DNA of 64,000 nt from Robinsoniella peoriensis (lineage in GTDB: Bacteria > Bacillota > Clostridia > Lachnospirales > Lachnospiraceae). The position numbers and the translations under genes were made by a program. A model generated the notes under the pieces. It searched no databases. It was not told the DNA's origin and saw only the letters and a program-made list of their open reading frames with translations. The stretch spans positions 62,001 through 126,000 of the forward strand of contig NZ_JTGN01000009.1 of assembly GCF_000797495.1 (NCBI RefSeq), given 5' to 3'. Positions 38,101-46,667 of the stretch are shown piece by piece (the first letter of the stretch is position 1; every line of letters begins with the position of its first letter).

Positions 38101-41071
38101 TTTTTCTGTCCGGACCTTTCATAATATGCAGGTACACGTTATTGTCCCGGGACATTGCATATCCCCATTTTGGTCCATGCCCATCTTCGAAATGGTCAAT
38201 ATTGCCTGCTCCATCATCAGCACACTGACAATCCGATCCATTCAAAAAGCAGGGCTGGGTTCCGGTGGTAGATTCATGACGCTCCGGCTTCCCTTCCGGG
38301 GCAAACCAAGCCGCCAGTTCTTCTCTTGCATCCACAAATTCCTGAACTGATTTTGGATATCTTTGTGCTACATCCTCGGGAGAATCCCAGTTAGTACCTC
38401 TGCTCATTAACGGCATCTGGTCATTATTATCTACCATGCCTCTTCCGGCATTCATAACCATCTCCTGGGATACAAGCCGGTAGTCATCCCTTCTTGCATA
38501 GTACGGTGTATAATTATTTTTTGTATGCAGGGATTTCCATGGTTCCATAATAGTGCGCTTCGTTAATTTCGATCCCCGCTCATGTCCATAGATACCGCTG
38601 CATTCCCCGGTTCTTAAATCCGGATCTCCGTATTCCGAACCCCAGACGTTGGCATTGATAATAATTTCATCGCTGTAGTTGCGCACATTACTGTACATGA
38701 CATCATAATTTGCACCGCCCATTGCCTGGGGACCGTCAAAATAAAGGTATGCCGGATCGTAGCGTAAAATTAAATCCTCCACATTCTGCACAAATACATC
38801 GGTAGAGTAATGCTGCAGTCCGCCTCCCTCTGTAGCATAATACAATCCAAACTTCATTCCATAGCGCTTTACTGCTTCCTCAAACTGCTTTAATCCATCT
38901 ACCACATTTCCGTTTTCATCCTTTGGCAGATATTTATTCCTGTCGTGGTTCGGATCTGCAAAGCGGGATGGCCAGTAGTAATTCTGCTGCAATGCCTCAA
39001 TGGATACCAGGGAATGCCCCTGTCTGCTGGCACGTTCTGCCCACAGATCTGCCGAAAAATTCGGATCTGCAAAATACTGGTAGACAGGAATACAGTGGCT
39101 TAATGCGCTGACACGTCCTTCCTCAAACCATTTATTCGGGCGTTCTTTGACCTTCAGTGTATAAGTCTGCTGTACAGCAGCCCCATCCTTGTCCGTTACC
39201 TGTACGGTAAAGCTGTAATCACCGGGGTCTGCTTCTACGATTCCCCCTATGGTTCCATCTTTCTTAAGCTCCAGTCCATCCGGAAGCGCTCCTTTTGTTA
39301 CTTCCCAAGTATAGTCAGGCCTGCCTCCGTCAGCCATGAACTGAAAAGGGGATGCTTCCAGATTAAACTGATTCTGATTATACTGAGATTTATTCCACAC
39401 GTAAGGCCACTCCGTATATCCTATAGGCAAAATGTTCTGGGGCAGGCCTCTTCCCGGCTTTCCATCCTGTACCACATCATCAGCAGAAAGCCCCGCCGTG
39501 GTGATGGATAAATCGCTGTCTGTTCCCGTCACGGAATAGGTTAAACCTTCCGGCTCATTACCGTCTTTATCTGTAATCCTGCCATAAAATCCAAGATAAT
39601 ACACATCATTATCTTTTGCAACCGGCACTCCATTGGCATTCTTGTCATCTGTATAAGTATGCTTGATCTGGAGCAGAATCTTATTCCATCCTTCTTTGAG
39701 CTGAATGTCCTTAACTGCCATATCCTTCTGTACTTCAGAAGGCTTGGATGGACTTGTGACTGCAGTATCATTTACATACAGACGGTGTTCACCGCTGCTG
39801 CCAAAACGAAACTGTACTGCCTGTTCTATATCACTATATACGTATGTATGGGCATACACATATTTATTTTTGGTGTCAATGCCCTTTTTAACACCGTAAT
39901 ATCCATATAAGTCCTGGTAATCATCATAGGTACGGTTCCAGATGCGGTCATCGAAATACTCCCATTTCTGTCCGTCAAAAGTCATGCTTTCTCCCAGTTT
40001 TGGAACGATGGTTTCTTTCGCTGCTGTCTTATCCGTAAGTAATTCCTTTACTTCTCCCTGGGTTTCAGCTTGTTCTGTCACCGCCTCTGGCGCAGCTGTT
40101 TCTTTCGTTGTTTCCATCGCTGCTTCTGGCATCGTCTCTGGCATTGTTTCTGGCTCTGTTTCTATCGCTGTCTCTGGCGCTGTTTCTGGCTCTGTTTCTA
40201 TCGCTGTCTCTGGCGCTGTTTCTGGCTCTGTTTCTATCGCTGTCTCTGGCGCTGTTTCTGGCTCTGTTTCTATCGCTGTCTCTGGCGCTGTTTCTAGCTC
40301 TGTTTCTAACGCTGTTTCTGGCGCTGTTTCTGACGCTGTTTCTGACGCTGTCTTTTCCTCTGTTTCTTCCGTTAACATTTCCTCTTCTGGTAACCCGGCA
40401 CTTACATTCAATAAGCTTTTCACAGCTATTTCCGTATCTTCCAGTGGATATGGGTATACTTCTATTTCGCTGATTCCTGTAATTCCAGGATATGGCTCAA
40501 GCCCGTCATCAACGATTACCTGCAATTTTTTCACATTTTCAAAAGGGATCTCAGGCTGGTATACAGTTGGATAATCAGCATTTTGACAGGTACTTTCTAT
40601 TCGTATCGGATCACTTGCAGTTCCGTCTTCATAAGTAAAAATCAGATCATACCATTGGTTTCTATGACGTCCGTCATTCCACAGTGTGATCCCAACACTG
40701 CCTGCCGTAATTGGTTCATTCCATTCCAGCTGTGCCCAACAGGGAATCTCTGACCCTTCTGTCACCCATTGGTTTCTGACGGACCCATCGTTAAGAAACT
40801 CCGGTGGATTCGAACTAAGAGTAGCGGACGATGCAGAAGTTGCTGCCTGCTTGGCTAAATTTGGATTGTCCGGGATCTCCGTGCCATAAATCTCATCAGC
40901 AACCGGTGACTCAAAAGGTCCCGCAACCAGCCATGAATTTATGAATGGGGCTGTTCCATTTACATGCTGCGCGTTTACTATAAGCGGGTTCCAAGACCCT
41001 GCTGCCAATATGGCTGCCATTGAAAGTGCTGTGGTGCGCTTCCACAGGTTTTTAGAAAATCTTTTTTTCAT
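34517..41071 (-). CDS. Giant secreted GH29-like (alpha-L-fucosidase-type) modular protein
   Basis: 2184 aa. Signal peptide about 1-35. Order: discoidin-like domain (about 60-215); Thr/Glu-rich repeat linker (about 235-340); a beta-domain (about 375-490); a putative-Ig He_PIG domain (PDYTWEVTKGALPDGLELKK); a GH29-like barrel (about 665-930) with FGLYYATEGGG and PAYLYFDGP, whose Asp matches the GH29 nucleophile; two further discoidin-like domains; BIG4, two BIG2, an InlB-type repeat (GYSFKGWYSDKKYKKKI) and a terminal Fn3. It probably removes fucose or a related sugar from glycans at the cell surface. No sortase motif. GGAGGG precedes the ATG. Confidence 0.8.
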   Translation of the reverse strand: MKKRFSKNLWKRTTALSMAAILAAGSWNPLIVNAQHVNGTAPFINSWLVAGPFESPVADEIYGTEIPDNPNLAKQAATSASSATLSSNPPEFLNDGSVRNQWVTEGSEIPCWAQLEWNEPITAGSVGITLWNDGRHRNQWYDLIFTYEDGTASDPIRIESTCQNADYPTVYQPEIPFENVKKLQVIVDDGLEPYPGITGISEIEVYPYPLEDTEIAVKSLLNVSAGLPEEEMLTEETEEKTASETASETAPETALETELETAPETAIETEPETAPETAIETEPETAPETAIETEPETAPETAIETEPETMPETMPEAAMETTKETAAPEAVTEQAETQGEVKELLTDKTAAKETIVPKLGESMTFDGQKWEYFDDRIWNRTYDDYQDLYGYYGVKKGIDTKNKYVYAHTYVYSDIEQAVQFRFGSSGEHRLYVNDTAVTSPSKPSEVQKDMAVKDIQLKEGWNKILLQIKHTYTDDKNANGVPVAKDNDVYYLGFYGRITDKDGNEPEGLTYSVTGTDSDLSITTAGLSADDVVQDGKPGRGLPQNILPIGYTEWPYVWNKSQYNQNQFNLEASPFQFMADGGRPDYTWEVTKGALPDGLELKKDGTIGGIVEADPGDYSFTVQVTDKDGAAVQQTYTLKVKERPNKWFEEGRVSALSHCIPVYQYFADPNFSADLWAERASRQGHSLVSIEALQQNYYWPSRFADPNHDRNKYLPKDENGNVVDGLKQFEEAVKRYGMKFGLYYATEGGGLQHYSTDVFVQNVEDLILRYDPAYLYFDGPQAMGGANYDVMYSNVRNYSDEIIINANVWGSEYGDPDLRTGECSGIYGHERGSKLTKRTIMEPWKSLHTKNNYTPYYARRDDYRLVSQEMVMNAGRGMVDNNDQMPLMSRGTNWDSPEDVAQRYPKSVQEFVDAREELAAWFAPEGKPERHESTTGTQPCFLNGSDCQCADDGAGNIDHFEDGHGPKWGYAMSRDNNVYLHIMKGPDRKIGFDAITDQTLVADPIRDHVEKVIWLNEDKELSFTQDGDFVSIDLADVTEDQVDTIIKIVTDNTQRSYQLTNITAKGEQLSDDCLQVKAEGYMTYQALKANLEKVTFQSSDPLVASVDETGLVIPKGNGEAEITVTGTYEGVTQEDTLKVKAANGKVYVGENMIGASLWVDEKGAYGSFHNLEGYPYYLEGRSDKGGSIGLNAAQITMKCGIVDLDGGDKYTPVAITESDLISFKDGKLFAKSVEKTTRAAVWAEVQLDGKTFTTNRVYMDIQPYESLMAGAKVTASGQIEDYAPQRVLDGELITGADFDAGKWSVSGKGESFLSFELENQSKIENVEIHFNTRSQKYYNTPKEMEIQISDDGEAWRTVETVIPPSAGQEAYFGFSDIYNVEPVTAKYVRLNFPKGSNGSAVDILEVSLNGESMEGRLSKLTAKGEKLTDTDAELVITGYDGTGAKMDISGADISVESSNPQIISVYDNFKLKAVSGGRTRITVTAVAAGAIAETSLYADVDKNGHIFFGDYLEKVTLTADTETVSVNHPAAVRIQGMLNTKKPAGLSDAQVEYIFSEGAPLQKVEGADIICMPQEIPTRQKVKVSVRVTLDGVTAVSNTITLEAAGSNIAPEADVRVSSVRSRTGTPDGNDADERYTAEKAIDGDTKTHWAAKQSDHSPWIELSFDEEKMIEKVILNERGHEVNAIREGLLEFYDHTGKKVYEKSVQDMKWENSQDNLVELEQPVKASGIKFTIDPEEKYHQAASERGLAEIKILCAPDTQESTITGYYPVYAETATGVIPKMPEKVTAVYSDLTTKEEAVKWDNITPDMVADPGVIFVEGAVNGSDKKAAAEIRIKKSSVPVPTPDPEVKVDKITLSETEKTVVKGTSFILKTTVLPSNADNKKIIWSTSDGKVAGVDQAGKVTTVVYGTAVIRAKAADGSGKYADCKVTVGSSVEKITLNEVSKTITKGESFTLKAAVSPSNALNKNVVWTTSNAKAVTVDQSGKVTAKGYGTAVIKVQAADGSGKYASCKVTSGYKIKYNLNKGTNSRRNPQTCYKSKVTLKAPSRKGYSFKGWYSDKKYKKKITSIPSSTRKNVEVYAKWEKIKIAKASISKAQSKKAGSMEISWKKVKNAGGYEIVYGNNSRMTKGRKVLETKNTGKTIKKLKKGRTYYVKVRGFKKDSAGKKVYGAYSKTEKVKTKK
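40152..40295 (-). repeat. Four perfect 36-bp minisatellite copies in the 2184-aa gene
   Basis: A 36-bp unit starting GGCTCTGTTTCTATCGCTGT occurs four times without any difference, with degenerate copies on both sides. It encodes the 12-residue repeat ETAPETAIETEP. Perfect tandem copies in frame allow linker length to change by slippage. Confidence 0.95.
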
Positions 41072-41315
41072 TATAACCCTCCTGATTTAGAATGAGATTA
41101 CCTTATCACATATTTCACTAATTTCAGACACTAAAAAGTACTGTTTTTATTGATATTACCTGTTTTTATCACTCTTATTTTTAATAATTTCTCACATTTT
41201 TACAATGTTTAAACCTTTCTTCCTCCTTCTTCCTGCTTTTTATGATTTTCCATTTGTAATAACTGAATTCTCAGGGTGCTTCATTCTTTCTGTTTACGGA
41301 AACTTTATAAATCAC

Positions 41316-41324
41316 ATTATAGCA
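41316..41324 (-). promoter_or_regulatory. Extended -10 element of the 2184-aa protein gene
   Basis: TGCTATAAT on the minus strand, about 245 nt before the start codon, is a good extended -10; no strong -35 is seen. It would leave a long AT-rich leader in 41072-41315. Apart from this and the terminator at 41485-41516, nothing is recognisable in the gene-free stretch 41072-41552. Confidence 0.45.
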
Positions 41325-41484
41325 ATCATCCGATTCTTACTGTGAGGAAGTATTTTACTTGTTTATGGGGATTATTTTTACCCGCGTTCGTACAAAGTTC
41401 TGAAAATTGCTCTCTGACAGCTGTCTGGCAGGAACTGATCTAAACTGCTGTTCTTAAGTCGAAACTTTAAAAAACAGCATCAAA

Positions 41485-41516
41485 AGCCGCTCCCAAATTA
41501 CACTCTGGAAGCGGCT
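41485..41516 (-). terminator. Terminator after the 1632-aa protein gene
   Basis: AGCCGCT pairs with AGCGGCT around a longer loop; on the minus strand TTTTGATG follows. It lies about 37 nt past the stop. Confidence 0.7.
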
Positions 41517-41552
41517 CTCTTAACCCAATTCTTTTTAATTTTACTTCTGATT

Positions 41553-44500
41553 TTACTTTTTAATTTTCACTTTCTCTGTTTTACTGTATGCCCCGTATAC
41601 CTTCTTTCCAGCTGAATCCTTTTTGAATCCCCGGACCTTTACATAATACGTCCTGCCTTTTTTCAATTTCTGAATGGTCTTGCCTGTCCTTTTTGTCTCT
41701 AATACCTTTCTTCCTTTGGTCATTCTGGAATTATTTCCATAAACAATCTCATATCCGTCTGCATTTTTTACTTTTTTAAAGTTTACTGCCATACTGCCGG
41801 CTTTTTTACTCTGGGCTTTGCTGATGGATGCCTTTGCAATCTTGATTTTCTCCCATTTTGCATAAACTTCGACGTTTTTCCGTGTTGATGATGGAATACT
41901 GGTTATTTTCTTTTTATATTTTTTATCCGAATACCAGCCCTTGAAAGAATATCCTTTTCTGGATGGTGCCTTCAAGGTTACTTTTGACTTATAACAGGTT
42001 TGTGGATTCTGCCTGCTGTTGGTCCCTTTATTTAAGTGATAGTTGATTTTATAACCTACCGTCACTTTACAGGACGCATATTTTCCACTGCCGTCAGCTG
42101 CCTGTACTTTGATAACAGCGGTTCCATAACCTTTTGCAGTCACTTTACCAGTCTGGTCTACTGTCGCTGCTTTTGCATTGCTGGTGGACCATACCACATT
42201 TTTATTCGCTGCATCTGCTGGCAATACCTCCGCTTTCAAAGTGAAACTTTTCCCTTTTAACAACGTTTTCTTCGTTTCATTCAGCGTGACTTTATTTACC
42301 TTTACTTCCGGTTTCGGTTCTGGTTTCGGTTCTTGTTTCTTTGGCAATACGGTTACAATGGCTTTTGCCTTTAATGCTGTGCCATCCACAGAACCCAGTA
42401 CCGTAAAGTTACCGGGTACTGCTACCTGCTTATCCGTGATTGGCTCCCAGCGTGCCGATACCATGGCTGTTGTTCCGTTATTGTAGGAAGCCTTCACCGT
42501 CTGGGGCAGCTTCGGGATGATTCCCTGGACTGTATCCGCCTGAACTTCTTCCAAACCTGTGATTTCCGGCTTATGGGTTTTGACCACATAGGTTTTCTCA
42601 ACCACTTCACTGTAGAGGGAATCACCGGCGATTGCAACGCATTTTAATGTCACCGGATTATCATTTTCCGGCAGTACAAAGCTTTCATCATAATAGATAC
42701 CATGTTCCGGGTCTTTGGGATCACTTCCATCCAGCGTGTAGAATATCTGATCCTTTTTGGATGCCGGTGTAATTTTAACTTCAACCGGCTGCTCATATGT
42801 TCCGGAATCCGGTTCCACACTCGGCTCCGGGGTCTGGACTTTCGTCACTTTCATGTCATCGATATCGTATTCTCCCCCAAGGCAATTAAAGCCGATACCT
42901 CCGGACTGTAAGGTTCCATCCACTACGGTTCCTACCAGATTGCCATCCAGATAACTGCTGATCTTATCACCGTCTGCCACAATCTTCAGATCATACCATC
43001 TTCCTGCAAACGGAGGATTCAAAGGCTCCAGTCCTGCCTCTTCCGGTGTCTTGGCGAAGAAATCCTTATCACCGGAGGACCGCATATAAAATTTTAATTT
43101 ACCTGACTTCTCCATCTTTAATGTATAGCGGCGTGGATTTGATTTGCTGTTGGAGTCTTCTTCAAAACGAACGCCTGCCGAAAATACGTCGTATGCTCCG
43201 CCAAGGGGGCCTTCCCCGGTCCATCGATTCAACCGTACCCTGGCTTCCAGTACATAGTTCTTCCAGTCGCTGCCGCCTGTATAATAGAAGGTATTATCCT
43301 GAGAATTAATACGAAGATACTGATTGTCATCTTCCCTGATTAATTCTTTTACCATTTTTCCGCCTCCTACCCCTTTCCAGTCAGGCAGTATATCCTCTGC
43401 ATTCATGGAAGATGCAGCTGTTTTCTGTATTTCCATTTCCTGCTCATTAGCCTGGGGCTCGCTAACCTGCTCTATTGTCTCCGGTGATTCCGTCTCCGGT
43501 ACTTCCGTCTCAAGTACTTCTGTTACCGGTACTTCCGTCTCAGGTACTTCCGTTTCAAGTACTTCTGTCTCCGATACTTCCGTCTCCGTTTTATCTCTTA
43601 CCCGGACTTCCGTTTCTGTCTCAGAAGCATTCTGGTTTTCCAATTCTTTATTTGCAATATCACTATACTGCAATGCATCCTCCCGATGACTTTTGTTACC
43701 TGCTTCGTCCACAGTCATCTCATAGCCTTCAAAATCCTCTTCATACAAAACCCTGTCTTCCGGCTCTGCAGGTGGTTTTGGCAGCGGCACTTCGCCTGCT
43801 GGGGGAGCTTCCACGCCTCCATAAATCATAGCTTCATCGTAGTACACGGTGCCTTTTCCTGCATCACATCCAATTTCCAGAGTATCAAATCCTCTGCTGT
43901 TTACCTCTTTCACCAGCCTGCCGTCAATATACATCTGTAATGTACCGGGCGTACTGTAATCGAACTTCAGCTCATGCCATCCAAAAAGACGCGGAACATT
44001 TGTGGGGATCTTTTCACCGTTTATGTTCATGTAATAACAATCCCATTTCCCCCACTCTATGCCAAGACCAAACATCTGGTCTTTTGTTCCTGTGCTGACA
44101 TAAGAAAGAGCATTTCCAGAATTCTGAACGCCGGAATCATATCCAGCCATATTGCCGGACTGGCGGTCAAACATTTTAACGGTAACTGTTTTATTCAGAA
44201 GATCCTGAAACGTTCTGGATAATACACTGTCCTGGTTTACGATGAGACCCTGTTTTCCCACAAACGGGTCTTCTGACATCCACTCTGTGGTAATCTCCGG
44301 CTGTGCATTACGGAACGTCCATTTGCGTTTCTGGATACCCTTTTCGAAATCATCTTCAAAATATATGTCTTCCGGTTTTTGGCTGGTTTCCTTCTCTTCC
44401 ATATATTCTATTGGGAAGCCCTCGGTCAATCCAATCTTATCATACTCCATTTTGGAATCATCAAATTCATCCAGATGATTTACCAGGGTTCCATAGTCGA

Positions 44501-46451
44501 TATTTACATTGTCAAAGAGAATATCATCTTTGTACTGCAATATAGTATTGACTTCAATATTAAAGTTCATGGGATTGACAGATTTCACATTATGTAGTTC
44601 AAAGCCGGAACATCCCATATCCAGGTTCATATTGTTGGGACTTAAATCCCTCATGGTAGGATTGGCACCGGTGCTGTCGATTACCATCTGGTTGATGATA
44701 TTGGGTTTCCCCTTGCCGTCTTCATTTCCATGAAACAGCATACATCCAAAAAATGCGCCGTCATCCCCGCCGTCCTGCTGGCAGTCATGTATGTAGCAGT
44801 ATTCATAACGGTTGCTATGGGTATATAAGTGCTTCATCGCATCATAATCTTTATCGGCTCCATTTTTTTCCCTGCTTGTTCCGCCTGTGGTAAAAATTCC
44901 TCTTCTGGGTGAATTATACACCTCGATATTAGAAAATGTACTGTGGCTTACCTGCTGTACCGTTAACCCGGAAGCCTGTCCGATTAATTCACCAATATCA
45001 TGTATCAATACATTTTTCACCATATTGTCCCTGGAATATCCATCTCCGTTTTCATCTCCTGCCAGTCCCGGATAACCGCCGTCCATACTGATACCGCCAT
45101 GACCGGTATAATCAATCAGACAATTTTCCACCAACGCATTTGTATTGGCATCATACATAGCAATGCCAAACATTCCCGAGTTGGTCAGATGACAGGCTTC
45201 AATCCGGATTCCGTCGGTATTTTTCAGCGTCATCACCCCGTAGCGGAAATCATTCTGTTCCCTCTGTTCGCAGTAAGATGGCTGCGTACTTCCTTTGGAT
45301 TCGTTTGGCCAGAATCCCAGCGCTGCTCCGGTATCCTTTGCATTCCAGCCGTAGGCATACCAGTCTGTGCTCTCCGTATCCTTCATTTCAATACCACGGA
45401 AGGTAAGATTGCTGACTTTAGAATTTCTGTCTTCGCCCTCTGCGCGGATTACCTCTTTTACCAGAGGGATGATAACCTGCTGATCTTCTATATTTCCTGA
45501 CGGATAGTAATACAGATCCCCGGTTGTCTTGTTGTAATAGTACTCACCCTCCTGATCCAGTAATGCCAGATTGCCCTGCAGGAAATACCGTGCATTGGTT
45601 CCGGTAGTATATTTAGGGCGATAACGGGCAGAACCATCCAAATCAATTTCTTCATCTTTATAATGCAGCCTGCGCTGTGCAGTATTGATTCCTTTCAGAG
45701 GAATTGTATCTGTCATCCAGTCCCAGTATCCGCCGTCCCACATATATACAGAAGCATCCAGATCGCCCCGTGCCTCAGCGTTTGATAAACCGTCTGTCAC
45801 CGTCTGCGGCAGATCCCCTGCTTTCCACTGGAGATCATGCATTCCTCCCCCGGCAGTAAACAGATAAGGAGTCAGTGCCGCTGTAAACCCCTCATACTGA
45901 TCCAGGTTAGGGTAACGTGCCTGGGTTGCCCGACTGTCATTGACGTACAGCGTATTGAAGCTCCGGTCTGTTCCAACGTTCGTTTTATAGACAAGACCTT
46001 CTGCCTCTGCCGGAAGGTCGGCATCGGTTGCCCCTTCCCTCTGCACCAGCTCCCAATCACTGTTATCCACGGGTTTCCCCCCAATTAATTTAGCACGGGC
46101 AACCCCATCCTTACTGGTATAGACAATCTGATGTCCATTGGTGCCGGAATCTTCGGGTCCAAATTCTACCGTTTCATCCATATAGTACTCTCCGCTGTCC
46201 AGATACACATAGATATCCCCTGTCATATCGGAATTGATTTTCTGCACTTCACTTCTGGCTCTTTCCAGGGATGCATATGGCTTTTCCTGACTCCCGTCCC
46301 CGGCAGCATCATCACCTGCCGGGGAAATATAGATTTCTTTTTGTACCCCGGATGCCTCTGCTGTCACGGAATACGGTGCCGACATGCCCAGGGTGCCCGT
46401 CAGCATGGCTGCAGACATTAAAACCGCAAGCTGCTTTTTCATCTTATACAT
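41553..46451 (-). CDS. Giant secreted beta-helix protein with LamG, chitobiase-C, BIG2 and Fn3 modules
   Basis: 1632 aa. Signal peptide about 1-32. Residues 38-690 form a right-handed beta-helix that opens EIYISPAGDDAAGDGSQEKP and contains DGGDDGAFFGCMLFHGNEDG. Then a LamG-like domain, a Thr-Glu-Val repeat linker, a second concanavalin-like sandwich (DUF1080-like), a chitobiase C-terminal domain (IFYTLDGSDPKDPEHG), BIG4 and BIG2, an InlB-type repeat and an Fn3 end shared with the 2184-aa protein. Likely an extracellular glycan-degrading enzyme with several binding modules. It follows the oxidoreductase gene after 216 nt containing two hairpins. No wall-anchor signal seen. Confidence 0.82.
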   Translation of the reverse strand: MYKMKKQLAVLMSAAMLTGTLGMSAPYSVTAEASGVQKEIYISPAGDDAAGDGSQEKPYASLERARSEVQKINSDMTGDIYVYLDSGEYYMDETVEFGPEDSGTNGHQIVYTSKDGVARAKLIGGKPVDNSDWELVQREGATDADLPAEAEGLVYKTNVGTDRSFNTLYVNDSRATQARYPNLDQYEGFTAALTPYLFTAGGGMHDLQWKAGDLPQTVTDGLSNAEARGDLDASVYMWDGGYWDWMTDTIPLKGINTAQRRLHYKDEEIDLDGSARYRPKYTTGTNARYFLQGNLALLDQEGEYYYNKTTGDLYYYPSGNIEDQQVIIPLVKEVIRAEGEDRNSKVSNLTFRGIEMKDTESTDWYAYGWNAKDTGAALGFWPNESKGSTQPSYCEQREQNDFRYGVMTLKNTDGIRIEACHLTNSGMFGIAMYDANTNALVENCLIDYTGHGGISMDGGYPGLAGDENGDGYSRDNMVKNVLIHDIGELIGQASGLTVQQVSHSTFSNIEVYNSPRRGIFTTGGTSREKNGADKDYDAMKHLYTHSNRYEYCYIHDCQQDGGDDGAFFGCMLFHGNEDGKGKPNIINQMVIDSTGANPTMRDLSPNNMNLDMGCSGFELHNVKSVNPMNFNIEVNTILQYKDDILFDNVNIDYGTLVNHLDEFDDSKMEYDKIGLTEGFPIEYMEEKETSQKPEDIYFEDDFEKGIQKRKWTFRNAQPEITTEWMSEDPFVGKQGLIVNQDSVLSRTFQDLLNKTVTVKMFDRQSGNMAGYDSGVQNSGNALSYVSTGTKDQMFGLGIEWGKWDCYYMNINGEKIPTNVPRLFGWHELKFDYSTPGTLQMYIDGRLVKEVNSRGFDTLEIGCDAGKGTVYYDEAMIYGGVEAPPAGEVPLPKPPAEPEDRVLYEEDFEGYEMTVDEAGNKSHREDALQYSDIANKELENQNASETETEVRVRDKTETEVSETEVLETEVPETEVPVTEVLETEVPETESPETIEQVSEPQANEQEMEIQKTAASSMNAEDILPDWKGVGGGKMVKELIREDDNQYLRINSQDNTFYYTGGSDWKNYVLEARVRLNRWTGEGPLGGAYDVFSAGVRFEEDSNSKSNPRRYTLKMEKSGKLKFYMRSSGDKDFFAKTPEEAGLEPLNPPFAGRWYDLKIVADGDKISSYLDGNLVGTVVDGTLQSGGIGFNCLGGEYDIDDMKVTKVQTPEPSVEPDSGTYEQPVEVKITPASKKDQIFYTLDGSDPKDPEHGIYYDESFVLPENDNPVTLKCVAIAGDSLYSEVVEKTYVVKTHKPEITGLEEVQADTVQGIIPKLPQTVKASYNNGTTAMVSARWEPITDKQVAVPGNFTVLGSVDGTALKAKAIVTVLPKKQEPKPEPKPEVKVNKVTLNETKKTLLKGKSFTLKAEVLPADAANKNVVWSTSNAKAATVDQTGKVTAKGYGTAVIKVQAADGSGKYASCKVTVGYKINYHLNKGTNSRQNPQTCYKSKVTLKAPSRKGYSFKGWYSDKKYKKKITSIPSSTRKNVEVYAKWEKIKIAKASISKAQSKKAGSMAVNFKKVKNADGYEIVYGNNSRMTKGRKVLETKRTGKTIQKLKKGRTYYVKVRGFKKDSAGKKVYGAYSKTEKVKIKK
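43485..43625 (-). repeat. 15-bp tandem repeat in the 1632-aa gene
   Basis: Units of the form ACTTCCGTCTCNGGT repeat with small changes and encode the five-residue motif TEVPE/TEVLE/TEVSE. This acidic linker joins the LamG and DUF1080-like regions. Confidence 0.85.
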
Positions 46452-46505
46452 ATCTTTTCTCCTTTTTCATACAGATTCACTTAAATCCCACAATAAGTTT
46501 TGTAA

Positions 46506-46571
46506 CCGGCATTACCTATAAGCCGGATACAGTTCAGGGTGGATATGCAAATCTTAGCATAGTCCACCCTG
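46506..46571 (-). promoter_or_regulatory. Two hairpins in the leader of the 1632-aa gene
   Basis: CAGGGTGGA-ATGC pairs with GCAT-TCCACCCTG (46535-46571), and CCGGC with GCCGG (46506-46526). Neither is followed by a convincing T run on the minus strand. They may stabilise the mRNA or regulate translation. Confidence 0.5.
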
Positions 46572-46667
46572 TAGTAATCCTTCTTCAACCAGAAACAGTT
46601 ACGCTCTGAAGCATCCACATATCATGAACTCTTTTCGTTTTCACTTAACCGCAGGCACTGATCCTGA

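Noticed and set aside
39942-40574. 210-aa plus-strand frame rich in Ser/Val/Ala repeats
   Set aside because: It is the opposite strand of the 36-bp minisatellite and neighbouring coding sequence of the 2184-aa gene; no ribosome site and no family likeness.
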